The position numbers and the translations under genes were made by a program. A model generated the notes under the pieces. That model did no database searches, was not told the DNA's origin, and was given only the letters and a program-made list of their open reading frames with translations. This document shows, piece by piece, positions 28,501 to 43,327 of a stretch of 64,000 bases of DNA; within the stretch, counting starts at the first letter, position 1; each line of letters begins with the position of its first letter. Where the stretch lies: NCBI RefSeq assembly GCF_026212465.1, contig NC_080057.1, positions 8,233,398 to 8,297,397 of the forward strand. Reading direction: 5' to 3'. The stretch is from Amaranthus tricolor. Its lineage: Eukaryota > Streptophyta > Magnoliopsida > Caryophyllales > Amaranthaceae.

Positions 28501-30802
28501 ATCGTTCATTCTTCATTGATCATTGATCCTTGTTTATTCTTCATCGTTCATTCTTCATTGATCATTAATCCTTGTTCATTCTTCATCGTTCATTCTTCAT
28601 TGATCATTGACCCTTGTTCATTCTTCATCGTTCATTCTTCATTGATCATTGATCCTTGTTCATTCTTCATCGTTCATTCGTCATTGATCATTGATCCTAG
28701 TTCATTCTTCATCGTTCTTTCTTCATTGATCATTGATCCTTGTTCATTCTTCATCGTTCATTCTTCATTGATCATGGATCCTTGTTCATTCTTCATCGTT
28801 CATCCTTCATTGATCATTGATCCTTGTTCATTCTTCATCGTTCATTCGTCATTGATCATTGATCCTTGTTCAATCTTCATCGTTCATTCTTCATTGATCA
28901 TTAATCCTTGTTCATTTTTCATCGTTCATTCTTCATTGATCATTGATCCTTGTTCATTCTTCATCGTTCATTCTTCATTGAGCATTAATCTTTGTTCATT
29001 CTTCATCGTTCATTCGTCATTGATCATTGATCCTTGTTCATTCTTCATCGTTCATTCTTCATTGATCATTGATCCTTGTTCATTCTTCATCGTTCATTCT
29101 TCATTTAGATTCTTGTTCATTCTTCATCGTTCATTCTTCATTCATCATTGATCCTTGTTCATTCTTCATCGTTCATTCGTCATTCATCATTGATCCTTGT
29201 TCATTCTTCATCGTTCATTTGTCATTCATCATTGATCCTTATTCATTCTTCATTGATCATTGACCCTTGTTCATTCTTCATCGTTCATTCTTTATTGATC
29301 ATTGATCCTTGTTCATTCTTCATCGTTCATTCGTCATTGATCATTGATCCTTGTTCAATCTTCATCGTTCATTCGTCATTGACCATTAATCCTTGTTTAT
29401 TCTTCATCGTTCATTCTTCATTGATCATTGATCCTTTTTCATTCTTCATCGTTCATTTGTCATTGATAATTGATCCTTGTTCATTCTTCATCGTTCATTC
29501 GTCATTGACCATTAATCCTTGTTCATTCTTCATCGTTCATTCGTCATTCATCATTGATCCTTGTTCATTCTTCATCGTTCATTCTTCATTCATCATTGAT
29601 CCTTGTTCATTCTTCATCGTTCATCCTTCATTGATCATTGATCCTTGTTCATTCTTCATCGTTCATTCGTCATTGACCATTGATCCTTGTTCATTCTTCA
29701 TCGTTCATTCTTCATTGATCATTGATCCTTGTTCATTCTTCATCGTTCATTCTTCATTGATCATTAATCCTTGTTCATTCTTCATCGTTCATTCTTCATT
29801 GATCATTGACCCTTGTTCATTCTTCATCGTTCATTCTTCATTGATCATTGATCCTTGTTCATTCTTCATCGTTCATTCGTCATTGATCATTGATCCTTGT
29901 TCAATCTTCATCGTTCATTCTTCATTGACCATTAATCCTTGTTCATTCTTCATCGTTCATTCTTCATTGATCATTGATCCTTGTTCATTCTTCATCGTTC
30001 ATTGGTCATTGATAATTGATCCTTGTTTATTCTTCATCGTTCATTCTTCATTGATCATTGATCCTTGTTCATTCTTCATCAATCATTCTTCATTGATCAT
30101 TGATCCTTGTTCATTCTTCATCGTTCATTCGTCATTGATCATTGATCCTTGTTCATTCTTCATCGTTCATTCTTCATTGACCATTGATCCTTGTTCATTC
30201 TTCATCGTTCATTCTTCATTGAGCATTAATCTTTGTTCATTCTTCATCGTTCATTCTTCATTGATCATTGATCCTTGTTCATTCTTCATCGTTCATTCTT
30301 CATTCATCATTGATCCTTGTTCATTCTTCATCGTTCATTCTTCATTGATCATTGATCCGTGTTCATTCTTCATCGTTCATCCTTCGTTGATCATTGATCC
30401 TTGTTCATTCTTCATCGTTCATTCGTCATTGACCATTAATCCTTGTTCATTCTTCATCGTTCATTCTTCAGTGATCATTGATCCTTGTTTAATCTTCATC
30501 GTTCATTCTTCATTGATCATTAATCCTTGTTCATTCTTCATCGTTCATTCTTCATTGATCATTGACCCTTGTTCATTCTTCATCGTTCATTCTTCATTGA
30601 TCATTGATCCTTGTTCATTCTTCATCGTTCATTCGTCATTGATCATTGATCCTAGTTCATTCTTCATCGTTCATTCTTCATTGATCATTGATCCTTGTTC
30701 ATTCTTCATCGTTGATTCTTCATTGATCATGGATCCTTGTTCATTCTTCATCGTTCATCCTTCATTGATCATTGATCCTTGTTCATTCTTCATCGTTCAT
30801 TC

Positions 30803-31306
30803 GTCATTGATCATTGATCCTTGTTCAATCTTCATCGTTCATTCTTCATTGACCATTAATCCTTGTTCATTTTTCATCGTTCATTCTTCATTGATCATTG
30901 ATCCTTGTTCATTCTTCATCGTTCATTCTTCATTGAGCATTAATCTTTGTTCATTCTTCATCGTTCATTCGTCATTGATCATTGATCCTTGTTCATTCTT
31001 CATCGTTCATTCTTCATTGATCATTGATCCTTGTTCATTCTTCATCGTTCATTCGTCATTGATCATTGATCCTTGTTCAATCTTCATCGTTCATTCTTCA
31101 TTGACCATTAATCCTTGTTCATTTTTCATCGTTCATTCTTCATTGATCATTGATCCTTGTTCATTCTTCATCGTTCATTCTTCATTGAGCATTAATCTTT
31201 GTTCATTCTTCATCGTTCATTCGTCATTGATCATTGATCCTTGTTCATTCTTCATCGTTCATTCTTCATTGATCATTGATCCTTGTTCATTCTTCATCGT
31301 TCATTC
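30803..31306 (+). repeat. 252-bp (6-monomer) tandem duplication
   Basis: The TTGTTCAATC variant lies at 30,821 and 31,073, exactly 252 bp or six monomers apart. It is followed both times by ATTAATCC, CATTTTTCATC and AGCATTAATCTTTG variants. The homologous place in copy 1 (about 19,565-19,800) has a single copy, so this gain happened after the large block was duplicated. Confidence 0.88.
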
Positions 31307-32262
31307 TTCATTTAGATTCTTGTTCATTCTTCATCGTTCATTCTTCATTCATCATTGATCCTTGTTCATTCTTCATCGTTCATTCGTCATTCATCATTGA
31401 TCCTTGTTCATTCTTCATCGTTCATTTGTCATTCATCATTGATCCTTGTTCATTCTTCATTGATCATTGACCCTTGTTCATTCTTCATCGTTCATTCTTT
31501 ATTGATCATTGATCCTTGTTCATTCTTCATCGTTCATTCGTCATTGATCATTGATCCTTGTTCAATCTTCATCGTTCATTCGTCATTGACCATTAATCCT
31601 TGTTTATTCTTCATCGTTCATTCTTCATTGATCATTGATCCTTTTTCATTCTTCATCGTTCATTTGTCATTGATAATTGATCCTTGTTCATTCTTCATCG
31701 TTCATTCGTCATTGACCATTAATCCTTGTTCATTCTTCATCGTTCATTCTTCATTGATCATTGATCCTTGTTCATTCTTCATCGTTCATTCGTCATTGAT
31801 CATTCATCCTTGTTCATTCTTCATCGTTCATTCTTCATTGACCATTGATCCTTGTTCATTCTTCATCGTTCATTCTTCATTGATCATTGATCCTTGTTCA
31901 TTCTTCATCGTTCATTCGTCATTGACCATTAATCCTTGTTCATTCTTCATCGTTCATTCTTCATTGATCATTGACCCTTGTTCATTCTTCATCGTTCATT
32001 CTTCATTGATCATTGATCCTTGTTCATTCTTCATCGTTCATTCGTCATTGATCATTGATCCTAGTTCATTCTTCATCGTTCATTCTTCATTGATCATTGA
32101 TCCTTGTTCATTCTTCATCGTTCATTCTTCATTGATCATTGATCCTTGTTCATTCTTCATCGTTCATCCTTCATTGATCATTGATCCTTGTTCATTCTTC
32201 ATCGTTCATTCGTCATTGATCATTGATCCTTGTTCAATCTTCATCGTTCATTCTTCATTGAC

Positions 32263-34110
32263 CATTAATCGTTGTTTATTCTTCATCGTTCATTCTTCAT
32301 TGATCATTGATCCTTTTTCATTCTTCATCGTTCATTTGTCATTGATAATTGATCCTTGTTCATTCTTCATCGTTCATTCTTCATTGATCATTGATCCTTG
32401 TTCATTCTTCATCGTACATTCTTCATTGATCATTGATCCTTGTTCATTCTTCATCGTTCATTCTTCATTTACCATTGATCCTTGTTCATTCTTCATCGTT
32501 CATTCTTCATTGAGCATTAATCTTTGTTCATTCTTCATCGTTCATTCTTCATTGATCATTGATCCTTGTTCATTCTTCATCGTTCATTCTTCATTGATCA
32601 TGGATCCTTGTTCATTCTTCATCGTTCATCTTTCATTGATCATTGATCCTTGTTCATTCTTCATCGTTCATCCTTCATTGATCATTGATCCTTGTTCATT
32701 CTTCATCGTTCATTCTTCATTGATCATTGATCCTTTTTCATTCTTCATCGTTCATTTGTCATTGATAATTGATCCTTGTTCATTCTTCATCGTTCATTCT
32801 TCATTCATCATTGATCCTTGTTCATTCTTCATCGTTCATTCTTCATTGATCATTGATCCTTGTTCATTCTTCATCGTTCATCCTTCATTGATCATTGATC
32901 CTTGTTCATTCTTCATCGTTCATTCGTCATTGACCATTAATCCTTGTTCATTCTTAATCGTTCATTCTTCATTGATCATTGATCCTTGTTCATTCTTCAT
33001 CGTTCATTTGTCATTGATAATTGATCCTTGTTTATTCTTCATCGTTCATTTTTCATTGATCATTGATCCTTGTTCATTCTTCATCAATCATTCTTCATTG
33101 ATCATTGATCCTTGTTCATTCTTCATCGTTCATTCGTCATTGATCATTGATCCTTGTTCATTCTTCATCGTTCATTCTTCATTGACCATTAATCGTTGTT
33201 TATTCTTCATCGTTCATTCTTCATTGATCATTGATCCTTTTTCATTCTTCATCGTTCATTTGTCATTGATAATTGATCCTTGTTCATTCTTCATCGTTCA
33301 TTCTTCATTGATCATTGATCCTTGTTCATTCTTCATCGTACATTCTTCATTGATCATTGATCCTTGTTCATTCTTCATCGTTCATTCTTCATTGACCATT
33401 GATCCTTGTTCATTCTTCATCGTTCATTCTTCATTGAGCATTAATCTTTGTTCATTCTTCATCGTTCATTCTTCATTGATCATTGATCCTTGTTCATTCT
33501 TCATCGTTCATTCTTCATTGATCATGGATCCTTGTTCATTCTTCATCGTTCATCCTTCATTGATCATTGATCCTTGTTCATTCTTCATCGTTCATCCTTC
33601 ATTGATCATTGATCCTTGTTCATTCTTCATCGTTCATTCTTCATTGATCATTGATCCTTTTTCATTCTTCATCGTTCATTTGTCATTGATAATTGATCCT
33701 TGTTCATTCTTCATCGTTCATTCTTCATTCATCATTGATCCTTGTTCATTCTTCATCGTTCATTCTTCATTGATCATTGATCCTTGTTCATTCTTCATCG
33801 TTCATCCTTCATTGATCATTGATCCTTGTTCATTCTTCATCGTTCATTCGTCATTGACCATTAATCCTTGTTCATTCTTAATCGTTCATTCTTCATTGAT
33901 CATTGATCCTTGTTCATTCTTCATCGTTCATTTGTCATTGATAATTGATCCTTGTTTATTCTTCATCGTTCATTCTTCATTGATCATTGATCCTTGTTCA
34001 TTCTTCATCAATCATTCTTCATTGATCATTGATCCTTGTTCATTCTTCATCGTTCATTCGTCATTGATCACTGATCCTTGTTCATTCTTCATCGTTCATT
34101 CTTCATTGAC
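32263..34110 (+). repeat. 22-monomer higher-order repeat, two copies
   Basis: Counterpart of the 21-monomer repeat at 20,761. CATTAATCG begins at 32,263 and 33,187, 924 bp or 22 monomers apart; the extra monomer is the one missing from the first unit of the earlier pair. A further related unit starts at 35,014. Confidence 0.85.
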
Positions 34111-36883
34111 CATTGATCCTTGTTCATTCTTCATCGTTCATTCTTCATTGAGCATTAATCTTTGTTCATTCTTCATCGTTCATTTGTCATTCATCATTGA
34201 TCCTTGTTCATTCTTCATTGATCATTGACCCTTGTTCATTCTTCATCGTTCATTCTTTATTGATCATTGATCCTTGTTCATTCTTCATCGTTCATTCGTC
34301 ATTGATCATTGATCCTTGTTCAATCTTCATCGTTCATTCGTCATTGACCATTAATCCTTGTTTATTCTTCATCGTTCATTCTTCATTGATCATTGATCCT
34401 TTTTCATTCTTCATCGTTCATTTGTCATTGATAATTGATCCTTGTTCATTCTTCATCGTTCATTCGTCATTGACCATTAATCCTTGTTCATTCTTCATCG
34501 TTCATTCTTCATTGATCATTGATCCTTGTTCATTCTTCATCGTTCATTCGTCATTGATCATTCATCCTTGTTCATTCTTCATCGTTCATTCTTCATTGAC
34601 CATTGATCCTTGTTCATTCTTCATCGTTCATTCTTCATTGATCATTGATCCTTGTTCATTCTTCATCGTTCATTCGTCATTGACCATTAATCCTTGTTCA
34701 TTCTTCATCGTTCATTCTTCATTGATCATTGACCCTTGTTCATTCTTCATCGTTCATTCTTCATTGATCATTGATCCTTGTTCATTCTTCATCGTTCATT
34801 CGTCATTGATCATTGATCCTAGTTCATTCTTCATCGTTCATTCTTCATTGATCCTTGTTCATTCTTCATCGTTCATTCTTCATTGATCATTGATCCTTGT
34901 TCATTCTTCATCGTTCATCCTTCATTGATCATTGATCCTTGTTCATTCTTCATCGTTCATTCGTCATTGATCATTGATCCTTGTTCAATCTTCATCGTTC
35001 ATTCTTCATTGACCATTAATCGTTGTTTATTCTTCATCGTTCATTCTTCATTGATCATTGATCCTTTTTCATTCTTCATCGTTCATTTGTCATTGATAAT
35101 TGATCCTTGTTCATTCTTCATCGTTCATTCTTCATTGATCATTGATCCTTGTTCATTCTTCATCGTACATTCTTCATTGATCATTGATCCTTGTTCATTC
35201 TTCATCGTTCATTCTTCATTGACCATTGATCCTTGTTCATTCTTCATCGTTCATTCTTCATTGAGCATTAATCTTTGTTCATTCTTCATCGTTCATTCTT
35301 CATTGATCATTGATCCTTGTTCATTCTTCATCGTTCATTCTTCATTGATCATGGATCCTTGTTCATTCTTCATCGTTCATCCTTCATTGATCATTGATCC
35401 TTGTTCATTCTTCATCGTTCATCCTTCAATGATCATTGATCCTTGTTCATTCTTCATCGTTCATTCTTCATTGATCATTGATCCTTTTTCATTCTTCATC
35501 GTTTATTTGTCATTGATAATTGATCCTTGTTCATTCTTCATCGTTCATTCTTCATTCATCATTGATCCTTGTTCATTCTTCATCGTTCATTCTTCATTGA
35601 TCATTGATCCTTGTTCATTCTTCATCGTTCATCCTTCATTGATCATTGATCCTTGTTCATTCTTCATCGTTCATTCGTCATTGACCATTAATCCTTGTTC
35701 ATTCTTAATCGTTCATTCTTCATTGATCATTGATCCTTGTTCATTCTTCATCGTACATTCTTCATTGATCATTGATCCTTGTTCATTCTTCATCGTTCAT
35801 TCTTCATTGACCATTGATCCTTGTTCATTCTTCATCGTTCATTCTTCATTGAGCATTAATCTTTGTTCATTCTTCATCGTTCATTCTTCATTGATCATTG
35901 ATCCTTGTTCATTCTTCATCGTTCATTCTTCATTGATCATGGATCCTTGTTCATTCTTCATCGTTCATCCTTCATTGATCATTGATCCTTGTTCATTCTT
36001 CATCGTTCATCCTTCATTGATCATTGATCCTTGTTCATTCTTCATCGTTCATTCTTCATTGATCATTGATCCTTTTTCATTCTTCATCGTTCATTTGTCA
36101 TTGATAATTGATCCTTGTTCATTCTTCATCGTTCATTCTTCATTCATCATTGATCCTTGTTCATTCTTCATCGTTCATTCTTCATTGATCATTGATCCTT
36201 GTTCATTCTTCATCGTTCATCCTTCATTGATCATTGATCCTTGTTCATTCTTCATCGTTCATTCGTCATTGACCATTAATCCTTGTTCATTCTTAATCGT
36301 TCATTCTTCATTGATCATTGATCCTTGTTCATTCTTCATCGTTCATTTGTCATTGATAATTGATCCTTGTTTATTCTTCATCGTTCATTCTTCATTGATC
36401 ATTGATCCTTGTTCATTCTTCATCAATCATTCTTCATTGATCATTGATCCTTGTTCATTCTTCATCGTTCATTCGTCATTGATCATTGATCCTTGTTCAT
36501 TCTTCATCGTTCATTCTTCATTGACCATTGATCCTTGTTCATTCTTCATCGTTCATTCTTCATTGAGCATTAATCTTTGTTCATTCTTCATCGTTCATTC
36601 TTCATTGATCATTGATCCTTGTTCATTCTTCATTCATCATTGATCCTTGTTCATTCTTCATCGTTCATTCGTCATTGACCATTAATCCTTGTTCATTCTT
36701 CATCGTTCATTCTTCATTGATCATTGATCCTTGTTTATTCTTCATCGTTCATTCTTCATTGATCATTAATCCTTGTTCATTCTTCATCGTTCATTCTTCA
36801 TTGATCATTGACCCTTGTTCATTCTTCATCGTTCATTCTGCATTGATCATTGATCCTTGTTCATTCTTCATCGTTCATTCGTC

Positions 36884-36904
36884 ATTGATCATTGATCATT
36901 GATC
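36884..36904 (+). repeat. Triple ATTGATC heptamer
   Basis: The usual pair of ATTGATC heptamers is expanded to three, making a 49-bp monomer. Equivalent positions in the other copies of this unit (for example near 28,683) have two. This is the clearest example of slippage at the heptamer level. Confidence 0.9.
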
Positions 36905-39900
36905 CTAGTTCATTCTTCATCGTTCATTCTTCATTGATCATTGATCCTTGTTCATTCTTCATCGTTCATTCTTCATTGATCATGGATCCTTGTTCATTCT
37001 TCATCGTTCATCCTTCATTGATCATTGATCCTTGTTCATTCTTCATCGTTCATTCGTCATTGATCATTGATCCTTGTTCAATCTTCATCGTTCATTCTTC
37101 ATTGACCATTAATCCTTGTTCATTCTTCATCGTTCATTCTTCATTGATCATTGATCCTTGTTCATTCTTCATCGTTCATTCTTCATTGAACATTAATCTT
37201 TGTTCATTCTTCATCGTTCATTCGTCATTGATCATTGAACCTTGTTCATTCTTCATCGTTCATTCTTCATTGATCATTGATCCTTGTTCATTCTTCATCG
37301 TTCATTCTTCATTTAGATTCTTGTTCATTCTTCATCGTTCATTCTTCATTCATCATTGATCCTTGTTCATTCTTCATCGTTCATTCGTCATTGACCATTA
37401 ATCCTTGTTCATTCTTCATCGTTCATTCTTCATTGATCATTGACCCTTGTTCATTCTTCATCGTTCATTCTTCATTGATCATTGATCCTTGTTCATTGTT
37501 CATCGTTCATTCGTCATTGATCATTGATCCTAGTTCATTCTTCATCGTTCATTCTTCATTGATCATTGATCCTTGTTCATTCTTTATCGTTCATTCTTCA
37601 TTGATCATTGATCCTTGTTCATTCTTCATCGTTCATTCTTCATTGATCATGGATCCTTGTTCATTCTTCATCGTTCATCCATCATTGATCATTGATCCTT
37701 GTTCATTCTTCATCGTTCATTCGTCATTGACCATTAATCCTTGTTCATTCTTCATCGTTCATTCTTCATTGATCATTGATCCTTTTTCATTCTTCATCGT
37801 TCATTTGTCATTGATAATTGATCCTTGTTCATTCTTCATCGTTCATTCTTCATTCATCATTGATCCTTGTTCATTCTTCATCGTTCATTCTTCATTGATC
37901 ATTGATCCTTGTTCATTCTTCATCGTTCATCCTTCATTGATCATTGATCCTTGTTCATTCTTCATCGTTCATTCGTCATTGACCATTAATCCTTGTTCAT
38001 TCTTAATCGTTAATTCTTCATTGATCATTGATCCTTGTTCATTCTTCATCGTTCATTTGTCATTGATAATTGATCCTTGTTTATTCTTCATCGTTCATTC
38101 TTCATTGATCATTGATCCTTGTTCATTCTTCATCAATCATTCTTCATTGATCATTGATCCTTGTTCATTCTTCATCGTTCATTCGTCATTGATCATTGAT
38201 CCTTGTTCATTCTTCATCGTTCATTCTTCATTGACCATTGATCCTTGGTCATTCTTCATCGTTCATTCTTCATTGAGCATTAATCTTTGTTCATTCTTCA
38301 TCGTTCATTCTTCATTGATCATTGATCCTTGTTCATTCTTCATCGTTCATTCTTCATTGATCATTGATCCTTGTTCATTCTTCATCGTTCATTCTTCATT
38401 GATCATTGATCCTTGTTCATTCTTCATCGTTCATCCTTCATTGATCATTGATCCATGTTCATTCTTCGTCGTTCATTCGTCATTGACCATTAATCCTTGT
38501 TCATTCTTCATCGTTCATTCTTCATTGATCATTGATCCTTGTTTATTCTTCATCGTTCATTCTTCATTGATCATTAATCCTTGTTCATTCTTCATCTTTC
38601 ATTCTTCATTGATCATTGACCCTTGTTCGTTCTTCATCGTTCATTCTTCATTGATCATTGATCCTTGTTCATTCTTCATCGTTCATTCGTCATTGATCAT
38701 TGATCCTAGTTCATTCTTCATCATTCATTCTTCATTGATCATTGATCCTTGTTCATTCTTCATCGTTCATTCTTCATTGATCATGGGTCCTTGTTCATTC
38801 TTCATCGTTCATCCTTCATTGATCATTGATCCTTGTTCATTCTTCATCGTTCATTCGTCATTGATCATTGATCCTTGTTCAATCTTCATCGTTCATTCTT
38901 CATTGACCATTAATCCTTGTTCATTCTTCATCGTTCATTCTTCATTGATCATTGATCCTTGTTCATTCTTCATCGTTCATTCTTCATTGAGCATTAATCT
39001 TTGTTCATTCTTCATCGTTCATTCGTCATTGATCATTGAACCTTGTTCATTCTTGATCGTTCATTCTTCATTGATCATTGATCCTTGTTCATTCTTCATC
39101 GTTCATTCTTCATTTAGATTCTTGTTCATTCTTCATCGTTCATTCTTCATTCATCATTGATCCTTGTTCATTCTTCATCGTTCATTCGTCATTCATCATT
39201 GATCCTTGTTCATTCTTCATCGTTCATTTGTCATTCATCATTTATCCTTGTTCATTCTTCATTGATCATTGACCCTTGTTCATTCTTCATCGTTCATTCT
39301 TTATTGATCATTGATCCTTGTTCATTCTTCATCGTTCATTCGTCATTGATCATTGATCCTTGTTCAATCTTAATCGTTCATTCGTCATTGACCATTAATC
39401 CTTGTTTATTCTTCATCGTTCATTCTTCATTGATCATTGATCCTTTTTCATTCTTCATCGTTCATTTGTCATTGATAATTGATCCTTGTTTATTCTTCAT
39501 CGTTCATTCGTCATTGACCATTAATCCTTGTTCATTCTTCATCGTTCATTCTTCATTGATCATTGATCCTTATTCATTCTTCATCGTTCATTCGTCATTG
39601 ATCATTGATCCTTGTTCATTCTTCATCATTCATTCTTCATTGACCATTGATCCTTGTTCATTCTTCATCGTTCATTCTTCATTGATCATTGATCCTTGTT
39701 CATTCTTCATCGTTCATTCGTCATTGACCATTAATCCTTGTTCATTCTTCATCGTTCATTCTTCATTGATCATTGACCCTTATTCATTCTTCATCGTTCA
39801 TTCGTCATTGATCATTGATCCTTGTTCATTCTTCATCATTCATTCTTCATTGACCATTGATCCTTGTTCATTCTTCATCGTTCATTCTTCATTGATCATT

Positions 39901-41650
39901 GATCCTTGTTTATTCTTCATCGTTCATTCGTCATTGACCATTAATCCTTGTTCATTCTTCATCGTTCATTCTTCATTGATCATTGACCCTTGTTCATTCT
40001 TCATCGTTCATTCTTCATTGATCATTGATCCTTGTTCATTCTTCATCGTTCATTCGTCATTGATCATTGATCCTAGTTCATTCTTCATCGTTCATTCTTC
40101 ATTGATCATTGATCCTTGTTCATTCTTCATCGTTCATTCTTCATTGATCATTGATCCTTGTTCATTCTTCATCGTTCATCCTTCATTGATCATTGATCCT
40201 TGTTCATTCTTCATCGTTCATTCGTCATTGATCATTGATCCTTGTTCATTCTTCATCGTTCATTCTTCATTGACCATTGATCCTTGTTCATTCTTCATCG
40301 TTCATTCTTCATTGAGCATTAATCTTTGTTCATTCTTCATCGTTCATTCTTCATTGATCATTGATCCTTGTTCAATCTTCATTGTTCATTCTTCATTGAC
40401 CATTAATCGTTGTTTATTCTTCATCGTTCATTCTTTATTGATCATTGATCCTTTTTCATTCTTCATCGTTCTTTTGTCATTGATAATTGATCCTTGTTCA
40501 TTCTTCATCGTTCATTCTTCATTGATCATTGATCCTTGTTCATTCTTCATCGTTCATTCTTCATTGATCATTGATCCTTGTTCATTCTTCATCGTTCATT
40601 CTTCATTGACCATTGATCCTTGTTCATTCTTCATCGTTCATTGTTCATTGAGCATTAATCTTTGTTCATTCTTCATCGTTCATTCTTCATTGATCATTGA
40701 TCCTTGTTCATTCTTCATCGTTCATTCTTCATTGATCATGGATCCTTGTTCATTCTTCATCGTTCATCCTTCATTGATCATTGATCCTTGTTCATTCTTC
40801 ATCGTTCATCCTTCATTGATCATTGATCCTTGTTCATTCTTCATCGTTCATTCTTCATTGATCATTGATCCTTTTTCATTCTTCATCGTTCATTTGTCAT
40901 TGATAATTGATCCTTGTTCATTCTTCATCGTTCATTCTTCATTCATCATTGATCCTTGTTCATTCTTCATCGTTCATTCTTCATTGATCATTGATCCTTG
41001 TTCATTCTTCATCGTTCATCCTTCATTGATCATTGATCCTTGTTCATTCTTCATCGTTCATCCTTCATTGATCATTGATCCTTGTTCATTCTTCATCGTT
41101 CATTCGTCATTGACCATTAATCCTTGTTCATTCTTAATCGTTCATTCTTCATTGATCATTGATCCTTGTTCATTCTTTATCGTTCATTTGTCATTGATAA
41201 TTGATCCTTGTTTATTCTTCATCGTTGATTCTTCATTGATCATTGATCCTTGTTAATTCTTCATCGTTCATTCTTCATTGATCATTGATCCTTGTTCATT
41301 CTTCATCGTTCATTCGTCATTGATCATTGATCCTTGTTCATTCTTCATCGTTCATTCTTCATTGACCATTGATCCTTGTTCATTCTTCATCGTTCATTCT
41401 TCATTGAACATTAATCTTTGTTCATTCTTCATCGTTCATTCTTCATTGATCATTGATCCTTGTTCATTCTTCATCGTTCATTCTTCATTCATCATTGATC
41501 CTTGTTCATTCTTCATCGTTCATTCTTCATTGATCATTGATCCTTGTTCATTCTTCATCGTTCATCCTTCATTGATCATTGATCCTTGTTCATTCTTCAT
41601 CGTTCATTCGTCATTGACCATTAATCCTTGTTCATTCTTCATCGTTCATT

Positions 41651-42960
41651 CTTCATTCTTCATTGATCATTGATCCTTGTTTATTTTTCATCGTTCATTC
41701 TTCATTGATCATTAATCCTTGTTCATTCTTCATCGTTCATTCTTCATTGATCATTGATCCTTGTTCATTCTTCATCGTTCATTCTTCATTGATCATTGAT
41801 CCTTGTTCATTCTTCATCGTTCATCCTTCATTGATCATTGATCCTTGTTCATTCTTCATCGTTCATTCGTCATTGATCATTGATCCTTGTTCAATCTTCA
41901 TCGTTCATTCTTCATTGACCATTAATCCTTGTTCATTCTTCATCGTTCATTCTTCATTGATCATTGATCCTTGTTAATTCTTCATCGTTCATTCTTCATT
42001 GAGCATTAATCTTTGTTCATTCTTCATCGTTCATTCGTCATTGATCATTGATCCTTGTTCATTCTTCATTGACCATTGATCCTTGTTCATTCTTAATCGT
42101 TCATTCGTCATTGACCATTAATCCTTGTTTATTCTTTATCGTTCATTCTTCATTGATCATTGATCCTTTTTCATTCTTCATCGTTTATTTGTCATTGATA
42201 ATTGATCCTTGTTCTTTCTTCATCGTTCATTCTTCATTGATCATTGATCCTTGTTCATTCTGCATTGATCATTGATCCTTGTTCTCATTGATCATTGATC
42301 CTTGTTCATTCTTCATCGTTCGTTCTTCATTGATCATTGATCCTTGTTTTTTCTTCATCGTTCATTCTTCATTGATCATTGATCCTTGTTCATTCTTCAT
42401 CGTTCATTCTTCATTGATCATTGATCCTTGTTCATTCTTCATCGTTCATTCTTCATTGAGCATTAATCCTTGTTCATTCTTCATCGTTCATTCTTCGTTG
42501 ATCATTGATCCTTGTTCATTCTTCTTCGTTCATTCGTCATTCATCATTGATCCTTGTTCATTCTTCATTGATCATTTATCCTGGTTCATTCTTCATCGTT
42601 CATCTTGTTCATTCTTCATCGTTCATTCTTCATTGATCATTGATCCTTGTTCATTCTTCATTGACTGTTGATCCTTGTTCATTCCTCATTGTTCATTCTT
42701 CATTGATCATTGATCCTTGTTCATTCTTCTTCATTCATTCTTCATTGATCATGGATCCTTGTTCATTCCTCATCTTTCATTCTTCATTGATCATTGATCC
42801 TTGTTCATTCTTCATCGTTCATTCGTCATTGACCATTGATCCTTGTTCATTCTTCATCGTCCATTCGTCATTGATCGTTGATCCTTGTTCATTCTTCATC
42901 GTTCATTCTTCATTGATCATTGATCCTTGTTCATTCTTCATCGTTCATTCTTCATTGATC
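41651..42960 (+). repeat. Chimeric A/B higher-order unit, copy 1
   Basis: First of three units starting at a monomer with an extra heptamer (41,651-41,657). Family A variants (AGCATTAATCTTTG near 42,005) lead into family B variants (CATTCTGCATTGATC at about 42,258, AGCATTAATCCTTG near 42,458, and the TTTATCCTGG landmark near 42,577). It lacks three monomers present in the other two copies. The right edge is approximate. Confidence 0.8.
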
Positions 42961-43327
42961 ATTGATCCTTGTTCATTCTTCATCGTTCATTCTTCATTGA
43001 TCATTGATGCTTGTTTATTCTTCATCGTTCATTCTTCATTGATCATTAATCCTTGTTCATTCTTCATCGTTCATTCTTCATTGATCATTGACCCTTGTTC
43101 ATTCTTCATCGTTCATCCTTCACTGATCATTGATCCTTGTTCATTCTTCATCGTTCATTCGTCATTGACCATTAATCCTTGTTCATTCTTCATCGTTCAT
43201 TCTTCATTGATCATTGATCCTTGTTCATTCTTCATCGTTCATCCTTCATTGATCATTGATCCTTGTTCATTCTTCATCGTTCATTCGTCATTGACCATTA
43301 ATCCTTGTTCATTCTTCATCGTTCATT

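Larger units (their letters stand above)
23975..35518 (+). repeat. Large tandem block, copy 2 (11.5 kb)
   Basis: Second copy of 8,551-23,974 without the 4,251-bp internal duplication. Near-identical stretches include 26,031-29,151 against 10,523-13,643 (constant 15,508-bp offset) and 34,197-34,886 against 22,653-23,342 (11,544-bp offset). The copies share a monomer that has lost one ATTGATC heptamer at about 23,306 and 34,850. Scattered single-base differences (for example near 27,233) make this older than the 4,251-bp event. The right edge is placed where it lines up with 23,974; homology persists as other copies beyond it. Confidence 0.85.
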
